A stretch of 31,911 bases of DNA from Bruticola sp004554425 (GCA_958366945.1 CATXCY010000034.1:1-31911), one strand, 5' to 3'. Positions 1-7,583 are shown, counted from the stretch's first letter. A program made the numbers and translations. The notes: a model not told the origin generated them from the sequence alone.

Positions 1-515
1 ATGAGTTGAAATCTGACGATTTCGCTCAGACTTTGAACGGCAGCTTAACCGATCCTATTTACGTAAAAGACGCCGTCAACGCCAATAACGGTTTACCGAT
101 GTTTAGCTTTGAGTTAAACAAAGCCGAAGCTATTCCAGGTGATTTGCCTTTAGCTTTGTTAGATGTAAGTAAATCGAGGCTGTATTCTAGCAAATTTAGC
201 TACAACCAATTGGCTCAAAGCGCTACCAAGCAAGCGCTTAAAACAGTAAAAGATAGCATTCCAGCGCTTTCTATTGTAAGTTGCAACTTAACTCAAGAAG
301 GCTGGACGCAAAACACAGAAGCGGTAGACTCTACTTACGAGCAAACAATTGAGTCGGCAGTAGTGAAAGCTGATTCTAAATTGTTAGCTGTTCCCAAGTC
401 GGCAGACGTATTCACACACGGTATTACAACCACATCAGCTGCTGGTCAGTTAAAATTTACGGCAACTACACAACCAACGGCAGCGTTAAGTTTAGACGTG
501 TTGATTATTAACTAA
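1..515 (+). CDS. Unrecognised protein, 5' end outside the window
   Basis: The reading frame is open from the left edge of the window (first complete codon at 3) to TAA at 513-515, so the gene is probably truncated; a TTG at 6 is the first possible start but has no visible ribosome-binding site. The visible ~170 residues are rich in Ser, Thr, Ala and Asn, have no cysteine cluster or membrane segment, and contain one Cys. I do not recognise a family. The composition and alternating polar/hydrophobic pattern would suit a beta-rich or surface/structural protein, but this is inference. It is followed at once by a strong terminator, so it is the last gene of its transcript. Confidence 0.6.
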   Translation, partial: ELKSDDFAQTLNGSLTDPIYVKDAVNANNGLPMFSFELNKAEAIPGDLPLALLDVSKSRLYSSKFSYNQLAQSATKQALKTVKDSIPALSIVSCNLTQEGWTQNTEAVDSTYEQTIESAVVKADSKLLAVPKSADVFTHGITTTSAAGQLKFTATTQPTAALSLDVLIIN

Positions 516-520
516 AATAA

Positions 521-566
521 AATAGGTGTTCAAAAGCGTTTAAAACGGTCTTGAACACCTATTTTT
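521..566 (+). terminator. Rho-independent terminator after the first gene
   Basis: A perfect 13-bp stem (521-533 with 551-563, AATAGGTGTTCAA/TTGAACACCTATT) with a 17-nt loop runs into a T-tract at 562-566, six bases after the stop codon of the preceding gene. Confidence 0.9.
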
Positions 567-619
567 AACAAGAGGGGAGTAAGTTAAATGGATTCAATTT
601 TGAGCTAAAATGTAACCTA

Positions 620-658
620 AAGATTCTCGCAAACCATCTTAAGATTCTCGCAAACCAT
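620..658. repeat. Direct repeat, 2 x 18 bp
   Basis: AAGATTCTCGCAAACCAT occurs at 620-637 and again at 641-658, a 21-bp period. There are only two units and no coding frame, so it could be a pair of binding sites or slippage. It sits just upstream of the inverted repeat at 679-787. Confidence 0.7.
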
Positions 659-678
659 TTTATGCGTTATAGTAAATG

Positions 679-787
679 AAATTTATAGCCGCCCGAAACG
701 TTCGTTATACCCACCGGAGAAAACTTTATCGCGTCAGCGCTCTTTCGAGGAGGGATATAACGAACTAAACAACGAGGCTATAAATTT
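679..787. repeat. 109-bp nested inverted repeat, possible structured RNA
   Basis: The outer arms are a perfect 12-bp inverted repeat (679-690 AAATTTATAGCC with 776-787 GGCTATAAATTT). Inside them a second stem pairs 700-712 with 752-765 (GTTCGTTATACCC against GGGATATAACGAAC, one bulged A). The internal loop (691-699/766-775) and a ~39-nt apical region remain. There is no T-tract, so it is not a simple terminator, and no ORF. It lies in a gene-free stretch (567-811) between two convergent genes. It could be a small structured RNA, a 3' UTR element of the minus-strand gene, or a small miniature mobile element. No known RNA family was recognised. Confidence 0.6.
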
Positions 788-811
788 TGCATAACATACA
801 CAATGTAAAAA

Positions 812-2137
812 CTATAGGAAGCCGAGTTTAATTTGGCTAGATTCGAGCTTAGATTTATTGAGTGGGTTTAATTCTGGATGCAAAGCAAAGACGCCAGCTA
901 GGACGCGCAAACAAGCGCGATCTTGTTGACGCTGTTTATAGGCATCGTGTGAAGCCGTGCCGTCTATACTTTGAGCATAGTTGTCTTTATCGATAAGTTG
1001 CACTTCAAGAGGGAAGAGCACACGAATTTCTTGCTCAGCTACCGGTCCTTCCAATTCTTTGAGTAAACCTTCAAGATCTGGCCCTAAATGATATTTCTCC
1101 AATTGTGTGCGCAACCGTCTAGCTTTGAAAAAGCCGGGATTTTCCAATTTTACTAATTCTTGGACGGTAAATTGCAAAGATTTATAATCTGAACTAGAGA
1201 GCGGATTGTAAGTTTTTTTCTCCGCTTCCATAGCTGCTTGCTCTTGAGGCGAAATAGTATCTAATTTGTCAGCTAATTGAGCTAATTTTTTCTCTTTCTC
1301 GGCGAAATCTGTCTCTTGTTCGCTATCTAAAAGTTCGGCAAAGAGAGCTTGGCATTTTTCCAAATCCAAAATAGTATTGCGACTGCGACCTGGAGTAAGG
1401 TTGGCAAACATAATAACGTTATGGATATAAAGGTAATAGAGGGTACGCAATACATCTAATTTTGTATAAGTAACTAACTTTACGCCCAAGCGATCATGGA
1501 TCTTTTCGGCCACGTTTTTAGGCTTGTGAAGCAGCTTCATAATTAAGCTATCGCGGCTCTTCTCTTCTTTGTAAAAAACTCCGAAAAGAGGAATAGTATC
1601 GCTACCGGAGCCTAAATATACTTGTCCATTGATTTCGGTAATATTTTGCCGGAATTTATCTAGAATTTGCCTCTTTATTTCTGGAAAAAATTCGGCTCGC
1701 ATAGTGTTGTCTAAATGATGAATGGTGTGCATAACGCGCAAAATGGCACAAGACCAAGCTTGGCGCTCGGTAGTGCGTGGGCCTGAAGCCCAAATGAGCA
1801 AATCGCGCACATCATTGAGACGTTCTATTTCTGCTGGAATGGTGAAATAAGTAGGACAAGCGCTATGACCATGCACAAAATACGACTTTATAAAGCGAAT
1901 AGCTTCGGCGAAAATTTCGTCTACCGTTTCGCGATCTTCTTTGTTGTTATAATCATAACCGTAATTAAAAAGAAATTTGTGAGCTTGCGAGCGCTCTTCT
2001 ACAGTTAGAGCCTTTAAATCGATAGGGGACTTACCTTCTAACAGAAAGTCGATAATATCCCAGGAAAATTCTTGGCGAATACGCTGCTTTTCGGCGTTAA
2101 CTTGGGGGAAAGTATGCTCTATCGAATTAAAGTCCAT
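812..2137 (-). CDS. Uncharacterised protein resembling the TIGR04552/TIGR04562 family
   Basis: 441 residues, no signal peptide or membrane segment, so probably cytoplasmic. The central part carries conserved-looking stretches: WSCAILRVMHTIHHLD near residue 130, FGVFYKEEKSRDSLIMKLL near 185, DRLGVKLVTYTKLDVLRTL near 215 and NLTPGRSRNTI near 246. From memory these resemble the TIGR04552/TIGR04562 families of unknown function described in myxobacteria; the DRLGVK segment is faintly like RelA/SpoT nucleotidyltransferases, but I would not assign that activity. A charged helical segment (about 280-310) divides it from a C-terminal part. The ATG at 2137 follows xerC by 45 bp, so the two are probably cotranscribed with this gene last. 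Confidence 0.7.
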   Translation of the reverse strand: MDFNSIEHTFPQVNAEKQRIRQEFSWDIIDFLLEGKSPIDLKALTVEERSQAHKFLFNYGYDYNNKEDRETVDEIFAEAIRFIKSYFVHGHSACPTYFTIPAEIERLNDVRDLLIWASGPRTTERQAWSCAILRVMHTIHHLDNTMRAEFFPEIKRQILDKFRQNITEINGQVYLGSGSDTIPLFGVFYKEEKSRDSLIMKLLHKPKNVAEKIHDRLGVKLVTYTKLDVLRTLYYLYIHNVIMFANLTPGRSRNTILDLEKCQALFAELLDSEQETDFAEKEKKLAQLADKLDTISPQEQAAMEAEKKTYNPLSSSDYKSLQFTVQELVKLENPGFFKARRLRTQLEKYHLGPDLEGLLKELEGPVAEQEIRVLFPLEVQLIDKDNYAQSIDGTASHDAYKQRQQDRACLRVLAGVFALHPELNPLNKSKLESSQIKLGFL

Positions 2138-2182
2138 TTTTTCACCTAAAAGATGTAGATATAGTTGGTTTTATAAATTGGC

Positions 2183-3151
2183 TTACTGACGAGGATGGCT
2201 CGTGTCGTAGACGCCGCGCATAGTTACTCTCGATAAGTTTGTATAAACTTGGGTTGTGGAAAGACTAGCATGACCCAAAAGCTCTTTTATTGTAACTAAA
2301 TCGGCGCCGCCTTCTAGCAAGTGAGTAGCGAAAGAATGGCGCATAGTGTGTGGAGAAGCATTTTTAAATACACCGGCTTCCTCTTTTAATTTATCAAAGA
2401 GAATTTCGACAGCGCGGCGTGATAAACGGCTATAAAATCTATTGAGAAATATTGCCGAATCTTTAGTGTTGGGACGAGCTTCCAAATAAGCTTTTATAGC
2501 ATCTACGGAACTTTGATTCATAAAGACAATACGTTGCTTATTACCCTTACCAGTAATGCGTATCGAATAATCATCAAAATTTAGATCGGATAAATTTAAG
2601 CTAGTAAGTTCAGCTAAACGCATACCTGTAGCATAAAACAGCTCTAAAATAGCTGTATTGCGGTAAGCTTTCCAATCTCCGCCTGGATCAGACTGGCTGT
2701 GAGCATAGGCCAATATCTTGCTCACGTCGTCTTGGCTGAGCACTTTAGGCAAGACGCGCCCTTCTTTGACGCTTTTAAACTTATCCATAGGTGAATCGGG
2801 AATATAACCATATAATTCCAAAAAACTAAAATAGCTTTTTAAGCAAGCAATTTTGCGATTCAAACTGGAAGCTTCATAATTATGGTTGAGCTTGAGATCG
2901 GCCAAAAAATCACTAATTGTATTTATATCGATAGCTTCTAAAGTAAGGCCGTCTTCGAAGAGGGGCTGGAAATATTTCAAAAATATAGCTAAATCGTCGT
3001 GATATTCAATAACGGTGCGCTTAGCTAAATTTCGCTCTACAGTAATGTAGCGCACAAAATCATCTATATACCAATTGCGCGCTTTTTCTAAACTAGCTTG
3101 AGACGATTTTGAACGCTCAGAAGCTTGGCCGGTTTGCTCAGTCATATTCAC
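2183..3151 (-). CDS. xerC: Tyrosine recombinase XerC/XerD
   Basis: Site-specific recombinase that resolves chromosome dimers at dif with a partner Xer protein and FtsK. The 322-residue protein has an N-terminal SAM-like core-binding domain (about 26-115) and a catalytic domain with all six expected residues: R178 (ATGMRLAEL), K202 (GKGNKQ), H268 and R271 (HTMRHSFATHLL), H294 (LLGHASLSTT) and nucleophile Y303. The start is GTG at 3151, 5 nt after GAGG; ATG at 3145 is the alternative. The first ~25 residues are a polar extension beyond the usual Xer start. XerC and XerD cannot be separated safely by eye, but the isolated neighbourhood next to rnhB and the housekeeping block argues for the chromosomal enzyme rather than a phage or integron integrase. 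Confidence 0.88.
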   Translation of the reverse strand: MNMTEQTGQASERSKSSQASLEKARNWYIDDFVRYITVERNLAKRTVIEYHDDLAIFLKYFQPLFEDGLTLEAIDINTISDFLADLKLNHNYEASSLNRKIACLKSYFSFLELYGYIPDSPMDKFKSVKEGRVLPKVLSQDDVSKILAYAHSQSDPGGDWKAYRNTAILELFYATGMRLAELTSLNLSDLNFDDYSIRITGKGNKQRIVFMNQSSVDAIKAYLEARPNTKDSAIFLNRFYSRLSRRAVEILFDKLKEEAGVFKNASPHTMRHSFATHLLEGGADLVTIKELLGHASLSTTQVYTNLSRVTMRGVYDTSHPRQ

Positions 3152-3241
3152 AAAATCCTCACTTTAGCAGCTGCAAAAAGCTTTAAAATTATACCATAGC
3201 TGCAGAAACTTGGGAAGAAAAGGCTATATTTTGTTATATTT

Positions 3242-3997
3242 TTAGAATAGAACGGCTTGCTCTTGAATAGCTTGATTCGCTTCCAAAAGTTGTTTAATGG
3301 GAGCAAAAGTACGGCGATGGTAAGGACAAGGGCCGAACTTATGCAAAGCTTGCATATGGGCAGCTGTACCGTAGCCTTTATTCTCTTTAAATTTATACTG
3401 TGGCCATTGGTTGTGGGCTTGGTCTAATAAGTGATCTCGGTAAACTTTGGCAATAATGGAAGAAGCAGCAATAGCTGGAATACGGGCGTCGCCTTTTATA
3501 ATGGCAACTTGAGGTACAGGACAAGAAGCCATTTCGGAGCGGCCGTCTATAAAGACAAATTGAGCCTTAGGGCTTAGCTGATCCAAGGAGCGGTGCATAG
3601 CTAAGAGCGAAGTGCGGTTAATATTGTTGATTTTGTCCAGTTCGGCTAAAGATATTTCACAAATAGACCAGTTGGCAGTTTTCTTGATCCAAGGAACTAG
3701 CAACTCGCGCACTTCTTCACTGAGCTTTTTAGAGTCGTTTAGTCCGGGAATCCAAGTATGATTAGGTAAAATAACGGAAGCTGCCACCAAAGGGCCAGCC
3801 AAAGGGCCGCGTCCTACTTCATCACAACCTGCACCGCTATTTATAGGCCAAAAGCTTTCCTGAAAAGCGTACATTTGCTCAAGACGTTCTTTTTCTTTAA
3901 TCAGCCAACTTTTTGCTTGGGGGATAATTTCGAGGCTCTCTTCATAAGAAGCTCCTACGGGTAAATTTTGCAAAACGTAATGTAAAGAAATACGCAC
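3242..3997 (-). CDS. rnhB: Ribonuclease HII
   Basis: Cleaves the RNA strand of RNA-DNA hybrids and starts removal of ribonucleotides embedded in DNA. The hallmark GCDEVGRGPLAGP begins at residue 57, giving D59 and E60; the other two metal ligands are D151 (FVFIDGRSE) and D188 (KVYRDHLL). The ~55 residues before the motif are a helical N-terminal extension, as in Bacillus-type RNase HII. The 251-residue length is normal for that form. The start is GTG at 3997 with only a weak upstream AAGAG, so the exact N-terminus is uncertain. It lies downstream of the rbgA terminator and upstream of xerC (90-bp gap). Confidence 0.93.
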   Translation of the reverse strand: MRISLHYVLQNLPVGASYEESLEIIPQAKSWLIKEKERLEQMYAFQESFWPINSGAGCDEVGRGPLAGPLVAASVILPNHTWIPGLNDSKKLSEEVRELLVPWIKKTANWSICEISLAELDKINNINRTSLLAMHRSLDQLSPKAQFVFIDGRSEMASCPVPQVAIIKGDARIPAIAASSIIAKVYRDHLLDQAHNQWPQYKFKENKGYGTAAHMQALHKFGPCPYHRRTFAPIKQLLEANQAIQEQAVLF

Positions 3998-4050
3998 TAT
4001 TATATTGCTCTTTCGTCATCTTGTAGCCTTAGGGAGGCTTTTAACTCTAA

Positions 4051-4089
4051 GAAAAACGCCGCTTTTCCTTAATTAGGGAAAACGGCGGA
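4051..4089 (-). terminator. Terminator downstream of rbgA
   Basis: On the minus strand, GC-rich arms (4077-4087 with 4057-4068, one bulged base) are followed by a T-run (complement of 4052-4056). It separates rbgA from rnhB, so rnhB needs its own promoter or read-through. Confidence 0.85.
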
Positions 4090-4120
4090 TATTTATGTCG
4101 ATAGTTAATACTATTAGGGT

Positions 4121-5044
4121 TTAGGCTTGCTCAGTCGGAGTTTCAATTTTTGGAGCGGTCTCTAAAGTGATGGGGCCAACTTCACCCTGGGCAAAAGCTT
4201 TTAGCACAAAGCGAGCACAACGTGGCAAGTCGGCTTCTTGTCCATTTAAGGAGAAGTTTTTGGCTGTCGCGAGCTCTATTAGCATTTGCTCCGGAACAAG
4301 GTGTTCTTGGCTTTTCCATTTTTCAGCTAAGCTAGCTGGCACTACATTTTTAACTTTGCGTTTAGCCCATAAGCGCTCCAACAACAAACCGCCTACCATT
4401 TCCAGAGGGATAGCGTCGTGGCGTACACAACTAGCTGCCGCTAAAGCTGTTAGGGTTTCAACAGTATCTATGCGAGGGTAGAGGATGCCGGGAGAATCCA
4501 ATATTTGCCAATGGTTGGGCACAGCTACCCACTGGCTGCCTCTGGTTACTCCTGGTTTTGCTCCAGTTTTAGCGCGAGTAGCGCCAGCTAACCTATTTAG
4601 CAAAGACGATTTACCTACATTGGGTATGCCTGCTACTACTAATCGCGGATCACGAGGACGTAAACCTTTAGCGCGGCGTTTCTCTTCTACGCTGCGACGT
4701 AAGCGGGCAATAGCTCCTTCCAAGGGGCCGGCTCCTTTGCCTGCGGTAGAACGCATAGCTACAGCTGCCAAATTGTTAGCTTTAAACCAAGCCAGCCATT
4801 TCTTTGTTTCTGCTTCTTCTGCTAAGTCTGTTTTGTTTAACACGAAGATGAGCTCTTTGTGCTTGCGTTGCAATAGCTCTTCCAAATCTGGCTGCCGGGA
4901 AGCTGCTGGTATACGAGCATCCATTACCAGAAGGACGATATCAGCTAAATTCAGGCTCTCTTCCAATTGGCGTAAGGCTTTGCGCATGTGGCCGGGAAAC
5001 CAGGAAAAGCCTCTCTGTTTCTGTGCGGAAGTATTTTCTTCCAT
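4121..5044 (-). CDS. rbgA: Ribosome biogenesis GTPase RbgA (YlqF)
   Basis: GTPase of late 50S subunit assembly. The domain is circularly permuted as in the YlqF/YawG group: the G4 motif NKTD (70-73) comes first, then the P-loop GIPNVGKSS (139-147), a PGVTRG switch (164-169) and the G3 motif DSPG (183-186). FPGHM near residue 16 is the characteristic N-terminal segment. The C-terminal ~100 residues are the helical RNA-binding part. 307 residues is slightly longer than the usual ~280. ATG at 5044 lies 8 nt after GAGGA. The gene follows lepB and precedes rnhB, the same order as in Bacillota. Confidence 0.95.
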   Translation of the reverse strand: MEENTSAQKQRGFSWFPGHMRKALRQLEESLNLADIVLLVMDARIPAASRQPDLEELLQRKHKELIFVLNKTDLAEEAETKKWLAWFKANNLAAVAMRSTAGKGAGPLEGAIARLRRSVEEKRRAKGLRPRDPRLVVAGIPNVGKSSLLNRLAGATRAKTGAKPGVTRGSQWVAVPNHWQILDSPGILYPRIDTVETLTALAAASCVRHDAIPLEMVGGLLLERLWAKRKVKNVVPASLAEKWKSQEHLVPEQMLIELATAKNFSLNGQEADLPRCARFVLKAFAQGEVGPITLETAPKIETPTEQA

Positions 5045-5098
5045 GGAACAAATCCTCTCTTGATTTTATCTTTTACCAATTTAGTTGCGGCTACAGTG

Positions 5099-5704
5099 CT
5101 ACTTTAATAAACCCATACGAGAAACAGGCCAGAAGATAACAAAAGCTTTACCAACAATGTTTTCTAGCGGCAGCGGGCCCCAATATCTGGAATCATCAGA
5201 ATTATTGCGATTATCACCCATTACGAACACATGACCTTTGGGAACTCTGTAGGCAGGGAAATCGGCATCGATAGGTTCTTTTATGAAAGGTTCGTTCTGG
5301 GGAATACCGTTTAAGTAAAGCACTCCATCGGCTACTTCTACTACATCGTTTTCTAAAGCTACTACACGTTTAATAAAGTCGGTATTGGCAGGATCCTTTA
5401 CGTGCGGAGGATGGAAAACGATAATTTCGCCGCGGGAGGGGAGGGCCATTTTATAAACAAAACGATTGACCAAAATGTAATCGTTTACTTTTAGAGTAGG
5501 TAACATCGATTCTGAAGGAATGTAGAAGCTGCGAGCTACATAAGTGATAATTAGTATAGCCAAAATGCCAGCTACTATGAAAGAATCAATATACTCTTTT
5601 ATTACACTTTTCCAGGCGGCGGAGATTTTTTTGCTAAATATGGTAATCACTATTCTGATAGTGACCAAAAGGTAAAGTATATAAAGTAACAGCCCTTCTT
5701 TCAT
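5099..5704 (-). CDS. lepB: Signal peptidase I
   Basis: Membrane-bound Ser-Lys protease that cleaves signal peptides after Sec/Tat export. Two hydrophobic segments (about 5-24 and 42-57) precede the catalytic domain on the outer face. Box B IPSESMLP holds the nucleophile S66, box D KRVVAL holds the general base K112, and box E is GDNRNNSDDSRYWGPL. A C-terminal FWP segment is as expected. 201 residues, compact, closer to Gram-positive SipS than to the longer E. coli LepB, but with two rather than one N-terminal membrane segments. It starts at ATG 5704 and is set apart from rplS by two tandem terminators. Confidence 0.95.
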   Translation of the reverse strand: MKEGLLLYILYLLVTIRIVITIFSKKISAAWKSVIKEYIDSFIVAGILAILIITYVARSFYIPSESMLPTLKVNDYILVNRFVYKMALPSRGEIIVFHPPHVKDPANTDFIKRVVALENDVVEVADGVLYLNGIPQNEPFIKEPIDADFPAYRVPKGHVFVMGDNRNNSDDSRYWGPLPLENIVGKAFVIFWPVSRMGLLK

Positions 5705-5757
5705 TGGAGAAAACCTTCACTCATATTTGACTGCTTGTGAAGCAAGGTTTCGTACGC

Positions 5758-5804
5758 AAAACAAAAACACCCTGCGGCTAATTTTTTTAGCTATGCAGAG
5801 TGTT
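5758..5804 (-). terminator. Second terminator between rplS and lepB
   Basis: Minus-strand hairpin: 5795-5803 pairs with 5767-5775 (one wobble) around an inner TAGCTAA/TTAGC stem, then a T-rich run (complement of 5758-5767). Confidence 0.85.
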
Positions 5805-5831
5805 TGTTCATTTGCTTGAGCCTTACTTCGC

Positions 5832-5880
5832 AAAAAAATACCGCAGCGAACGGCGGGAAAACTCTCTCCACTCTCTGCGG
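5832..5880 (-). terminator. First terminator after rplS
   Basis: Minus-strand CCGCAG (5880-5875) pairs with CTGCGG (5846-5841) over a long pyrimidine/purine-rich loop, followed by TATTTTTTT. The long loop makes it weaker than the second terminator, but the two form a tandem pair that ends the rplS transcript. Confidence 0.65.
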
Positions 5881-5927
5881 CATTGATGTTGGCAAAACTT
5901 GGCAATCCCTACCAGAATGTGGGGGAA

Positions 5928-6278
5928 TTAGCGGTTTACACGTCTCTCTTTTACGCGAGCCTTCTTACCAACGAGGTCGCGGAGGTAGAACAAACGAGCG
6001 CGGCGTACGGCACCGTGACGGATAACTTCTACTCTGTCTAAGCGGGGGCTGTGCACCAAAATGGTTCTTTCTACGCCGACACCGCCGGAAATTTTACGAA
6101 GAGTGAAACTCTCTTTAAGACCGGAGTTGCCTCTCTTGATGCAAACGCCTTCGAAAGCCTGGAAGCGCTCTTTTCCGCCTTCGATAACCTTCAGCCAAGC
6201 CTTTACGGTGTCGCCAGGGCCAAAGCTGGGAAATTCTTCTTTCATTTGCTCGCGCTCAATACTCTTGATCAGATCCAT
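5928..6278 (-). CDS. rplS: 50S ribosomal protein L19
   Basis: L19 sits at the 30S-50S interface. The 116-residue protein has the expected PGDTVKAWLKVIEGGKER segment, the F-G-V-CIKR strand, SFTLRKISGGVGVERTI and the basic C-terminus (GKKARVKERR). I place the start at ATG 6278: AAGGA lies 10 nt upstream and the protein then begins MDLIKSIE as L19 does. The frame stays open for another 43 codons upstream, but those codons come from a decayed tnpB end (see 6355-6540) and are not part of L19. A sigma70-type promoter is predicted at 6588-6616, giving a ~300-nt leader. Confidence 0.95.
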   Translation of the reverse strand: MDLIKSIEREQMKEEFPSFGPGDTVKAWLKVIEGGKERFQAFEGVCIKRGNSGLKESFTLRKISGGVGVERTILVHSPRLDRVEVIRHGAVRRARLFYLRDLVGKKARVKERRVNR

Positions 6279-6354
6279 GGTGGATATCCTTCTCTTAACG
6301 AATCTTGCTTGCCTCTGGGGGATACTATCCCTGTTGGCTATAGCCTGCTCACAA

Positions 6355-6540
6355 TTGACACTCCCCACGGCTGAAACCAGGGGGATTCTTGGCTCAACGA
6401 ATGGCACCGCTTCCTCTTCTCTCGCGGGGGAAGCTAATTGGCCACTCTCCTCAAGCGTAGATTCCCGTGTGTCTCACGGTACTCGCCGAGCGGGTTCAAC
6501 GCTGACTAAATACGTCCTGCCAACCCTATCCGTATCAAGA
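6355..6540 (-). pseudogene. Decayed 3' end of a tnpB gene with omega-RNA-like hairpin (copy B)
   Basis: Read on the minus strand in one frame, the sequence from about 6489 gives STVRHTGIYA*GEWPIS, then FPRERRGSGAIR*AKNP, then GFSRGECQ: the C-terminal signature of IS200/IS605-type TnpB proteins, where TVGxTGIYACG is usual and here the Cys codon has become TGA. Directly after comes the element's right-end structure, a TCCCC/GGGGA stem (6385-6381 with 6366-6362) and the typical GAGTGTCAA ending at ~6355. The rest of tnpB and any tnpA are missing. The upstream boundary is approximate. Recognition of the ending rests on memory of IS605 right ends, not on a search. Confidence 0.72.
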
Positions 6541-6587
6541 CGGTAGATTTAAGCTGGCCTAAAAACAGCCTACAGCAGAACTCGAAT

Positions 6588-6616
6588 ATTTTACCAGACG
6601 AGCCTAAAAAAATCAA
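6588..6616 (-). promoter_or_regulatory. Predicted sigma70 promoter for rplS
   Basis: Minus strand: -35 TTGATT (6616-6611), 17-bp spacer, -10 TAAAAT (6593-6588). Transcription would start near 6581, upstream of tnpB fragment B, so the fragment would be transcribed as part of the rplS leader. Matches are moderate (4/6 and 5/6), with ideal spacing. Confidence 0.5.
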
Positions 6617-6720
6617 TAGTTAAGCCCTTTTATACAGGCAAAGCCATTGAGGCAGCAGACAGGAGTGCAAAAGGAACTTTCCTCCTTTTATCGCTCCGCT
6701 GATATACATTTAGCTAGGGG

Positions 6721-6860
6721 ACGTGTTCCCTTTGGAAAGTTGAGAACTTCCTGTTTCTACGAGAATAACATTGCCAATCGAAAAAAAACAACTAGCTGCA
6801 AAACTCTCCACAGGCGTATATTTCCGTGCGCCCCACGGTATTTTTTAATAGTTCGGAGAA
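6721..6860 (-). pseudogene. Second decayed tnpB 3' end, adjoining trmD (copy A)
   Basis: Starting right after the trmD stop codon, the minus strand reads ELLKNTVGRTEIYACGEFCS and then a stop, again the C-terminal TnpB signature. Over about 38 bases (6841-6804) it is ~80% identical by eye to copy B (6481-6444). It is followed by GTAGAAACAGGAA (6760-6748), which lines up with GTTGAGCCAAGAA in copy B, and by a weak hairpin GTTCTC/GGGAAC (6747-6742 with 6730-6725). No other part of tnpB remains. The rest of the gap (6617-6720) holds no ORF or RNA that I recognise. Confidence 0.68.
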
Positions 6861-7583
6861 CTAACGAAGGGAAGAGGCTAAAAACTCTTGCTCTTCTGGA
6901 GTTAATTTGTGACCCTCCAGCAAATCTGGACGTTTGCGAGCTGTATTTAAAAGAGCTTGCTGACGTCTCCATTGGGCAATTTTTTTGTGGTCTCCGCTGG
7001 TAAGCACTGAAGGAACTTCCATACCCTGATAATTCAGAGGTCTAGTGTAATAAGGATAGTCCAAAATCCCAGTGCTGAATGATTCATTTTGGGCTGAATC
7101 AGCATCGATCACACCTGGAACCAGTCTTATGATGGCATCAGCTACAACCATAGCAGCTAACTCACCGCCAGAAATAACAAAATCTCCCAGGGAAATTTCT
7201 TCGTCTACATATTTTTGTAAAATACGTTCATCTATGCCTTCGTAGTGACCGCAAATCATAATGATATGTTTATGAGAATAGGTCAGCTCTTCGACTTTTT
7301 TCTGAGTTAATCTCTGTCCTTGGGGGGAGAGATAAATTATGTGAGCTCCTTCAGCTGATTTGGGAATATCGTCTATAGCTCGTCCTAAAGGCTCGGGCTG
7401 CATAACCATACCGCTGCCGCCTCCGTAAGGGACATCATCTGTTTGAAAGTGACGTCCAGTTCCGTAGGCACGCAAATCAACCAATCCCAGCTCTACGAGA
7501 TCGCGTTTTTGGGCGCGAGCCGGAATACTGGTATAAAGCGGAGCAAACATCTCGGGAAAAAGGGTAATAATATCCAGGCGCAT
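6861..7583 (-). CDS. trmD: tRNA (guanine-N1)-methyltransferase TrmD
   Basis: Methylates G37 next to the anticodon with S-adenosylmethionine, preventing +1 frameshifting. 240 residues, normal length. The N-terminus MRLDIITLFPEMF, the DDVPYGGGSGMVM segment, ICGHYEGIDERI and SLGDFVISGGELA together form the SPOUT trefoil-knot and cofactor site. The C-terminal helical domain ends in EFLASSLR. ATG at 7583 directly abuts the rimM stop codon, so the two are translationally coupled. Normally rplS follows closely; here its place is taken by two tnpB remnants. Confidence 0.97.
   Translation of the reverse strand: MRLDIITLFPEMFAPLYTSIPARAQKRDLVELGLVDLRAYGTGRHFQTDDVPYGGGSGMVMQPEPLGRAIDDIPKSAEGAHIIYLSPQGQRLTQKKVEELTYSHKHIIMICGHYEGIDERILQKYVDEEISLGDFVISGGELAAMVVADAIIRLVPGVIDADSAQNESFSTGILDYPYYTRPLNYQGMEVPSVLTSGDHKKIAQWRRQQALLNTARKRPDLLEGHKLTPEEQEFLASSLR

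Noticed and set aside
2183..3151. Phage or integron integrase
   Set aside because: The protein has Xer-like length and motifs, with no attachment site, tRNA or phage genes nearby.
4485..5063. 192-codon plus-strand ORF opposite rbgA
   Set aside because: Entirely antisense to a clear GTPase gene and without a ribosome-binding site or family resemblance.
5717..5905. 62-codon minus-strand ORF between rplS and lepB
   Set aside because: It runs through two terminator hairpins and has no recognisable product.
6279..6407. N-terminal extension of L19 by 43 residues
   Set aside because: The added codons derive from the tnpB fossil, and the proper ribosome-binding site is in front of ATG 6278.
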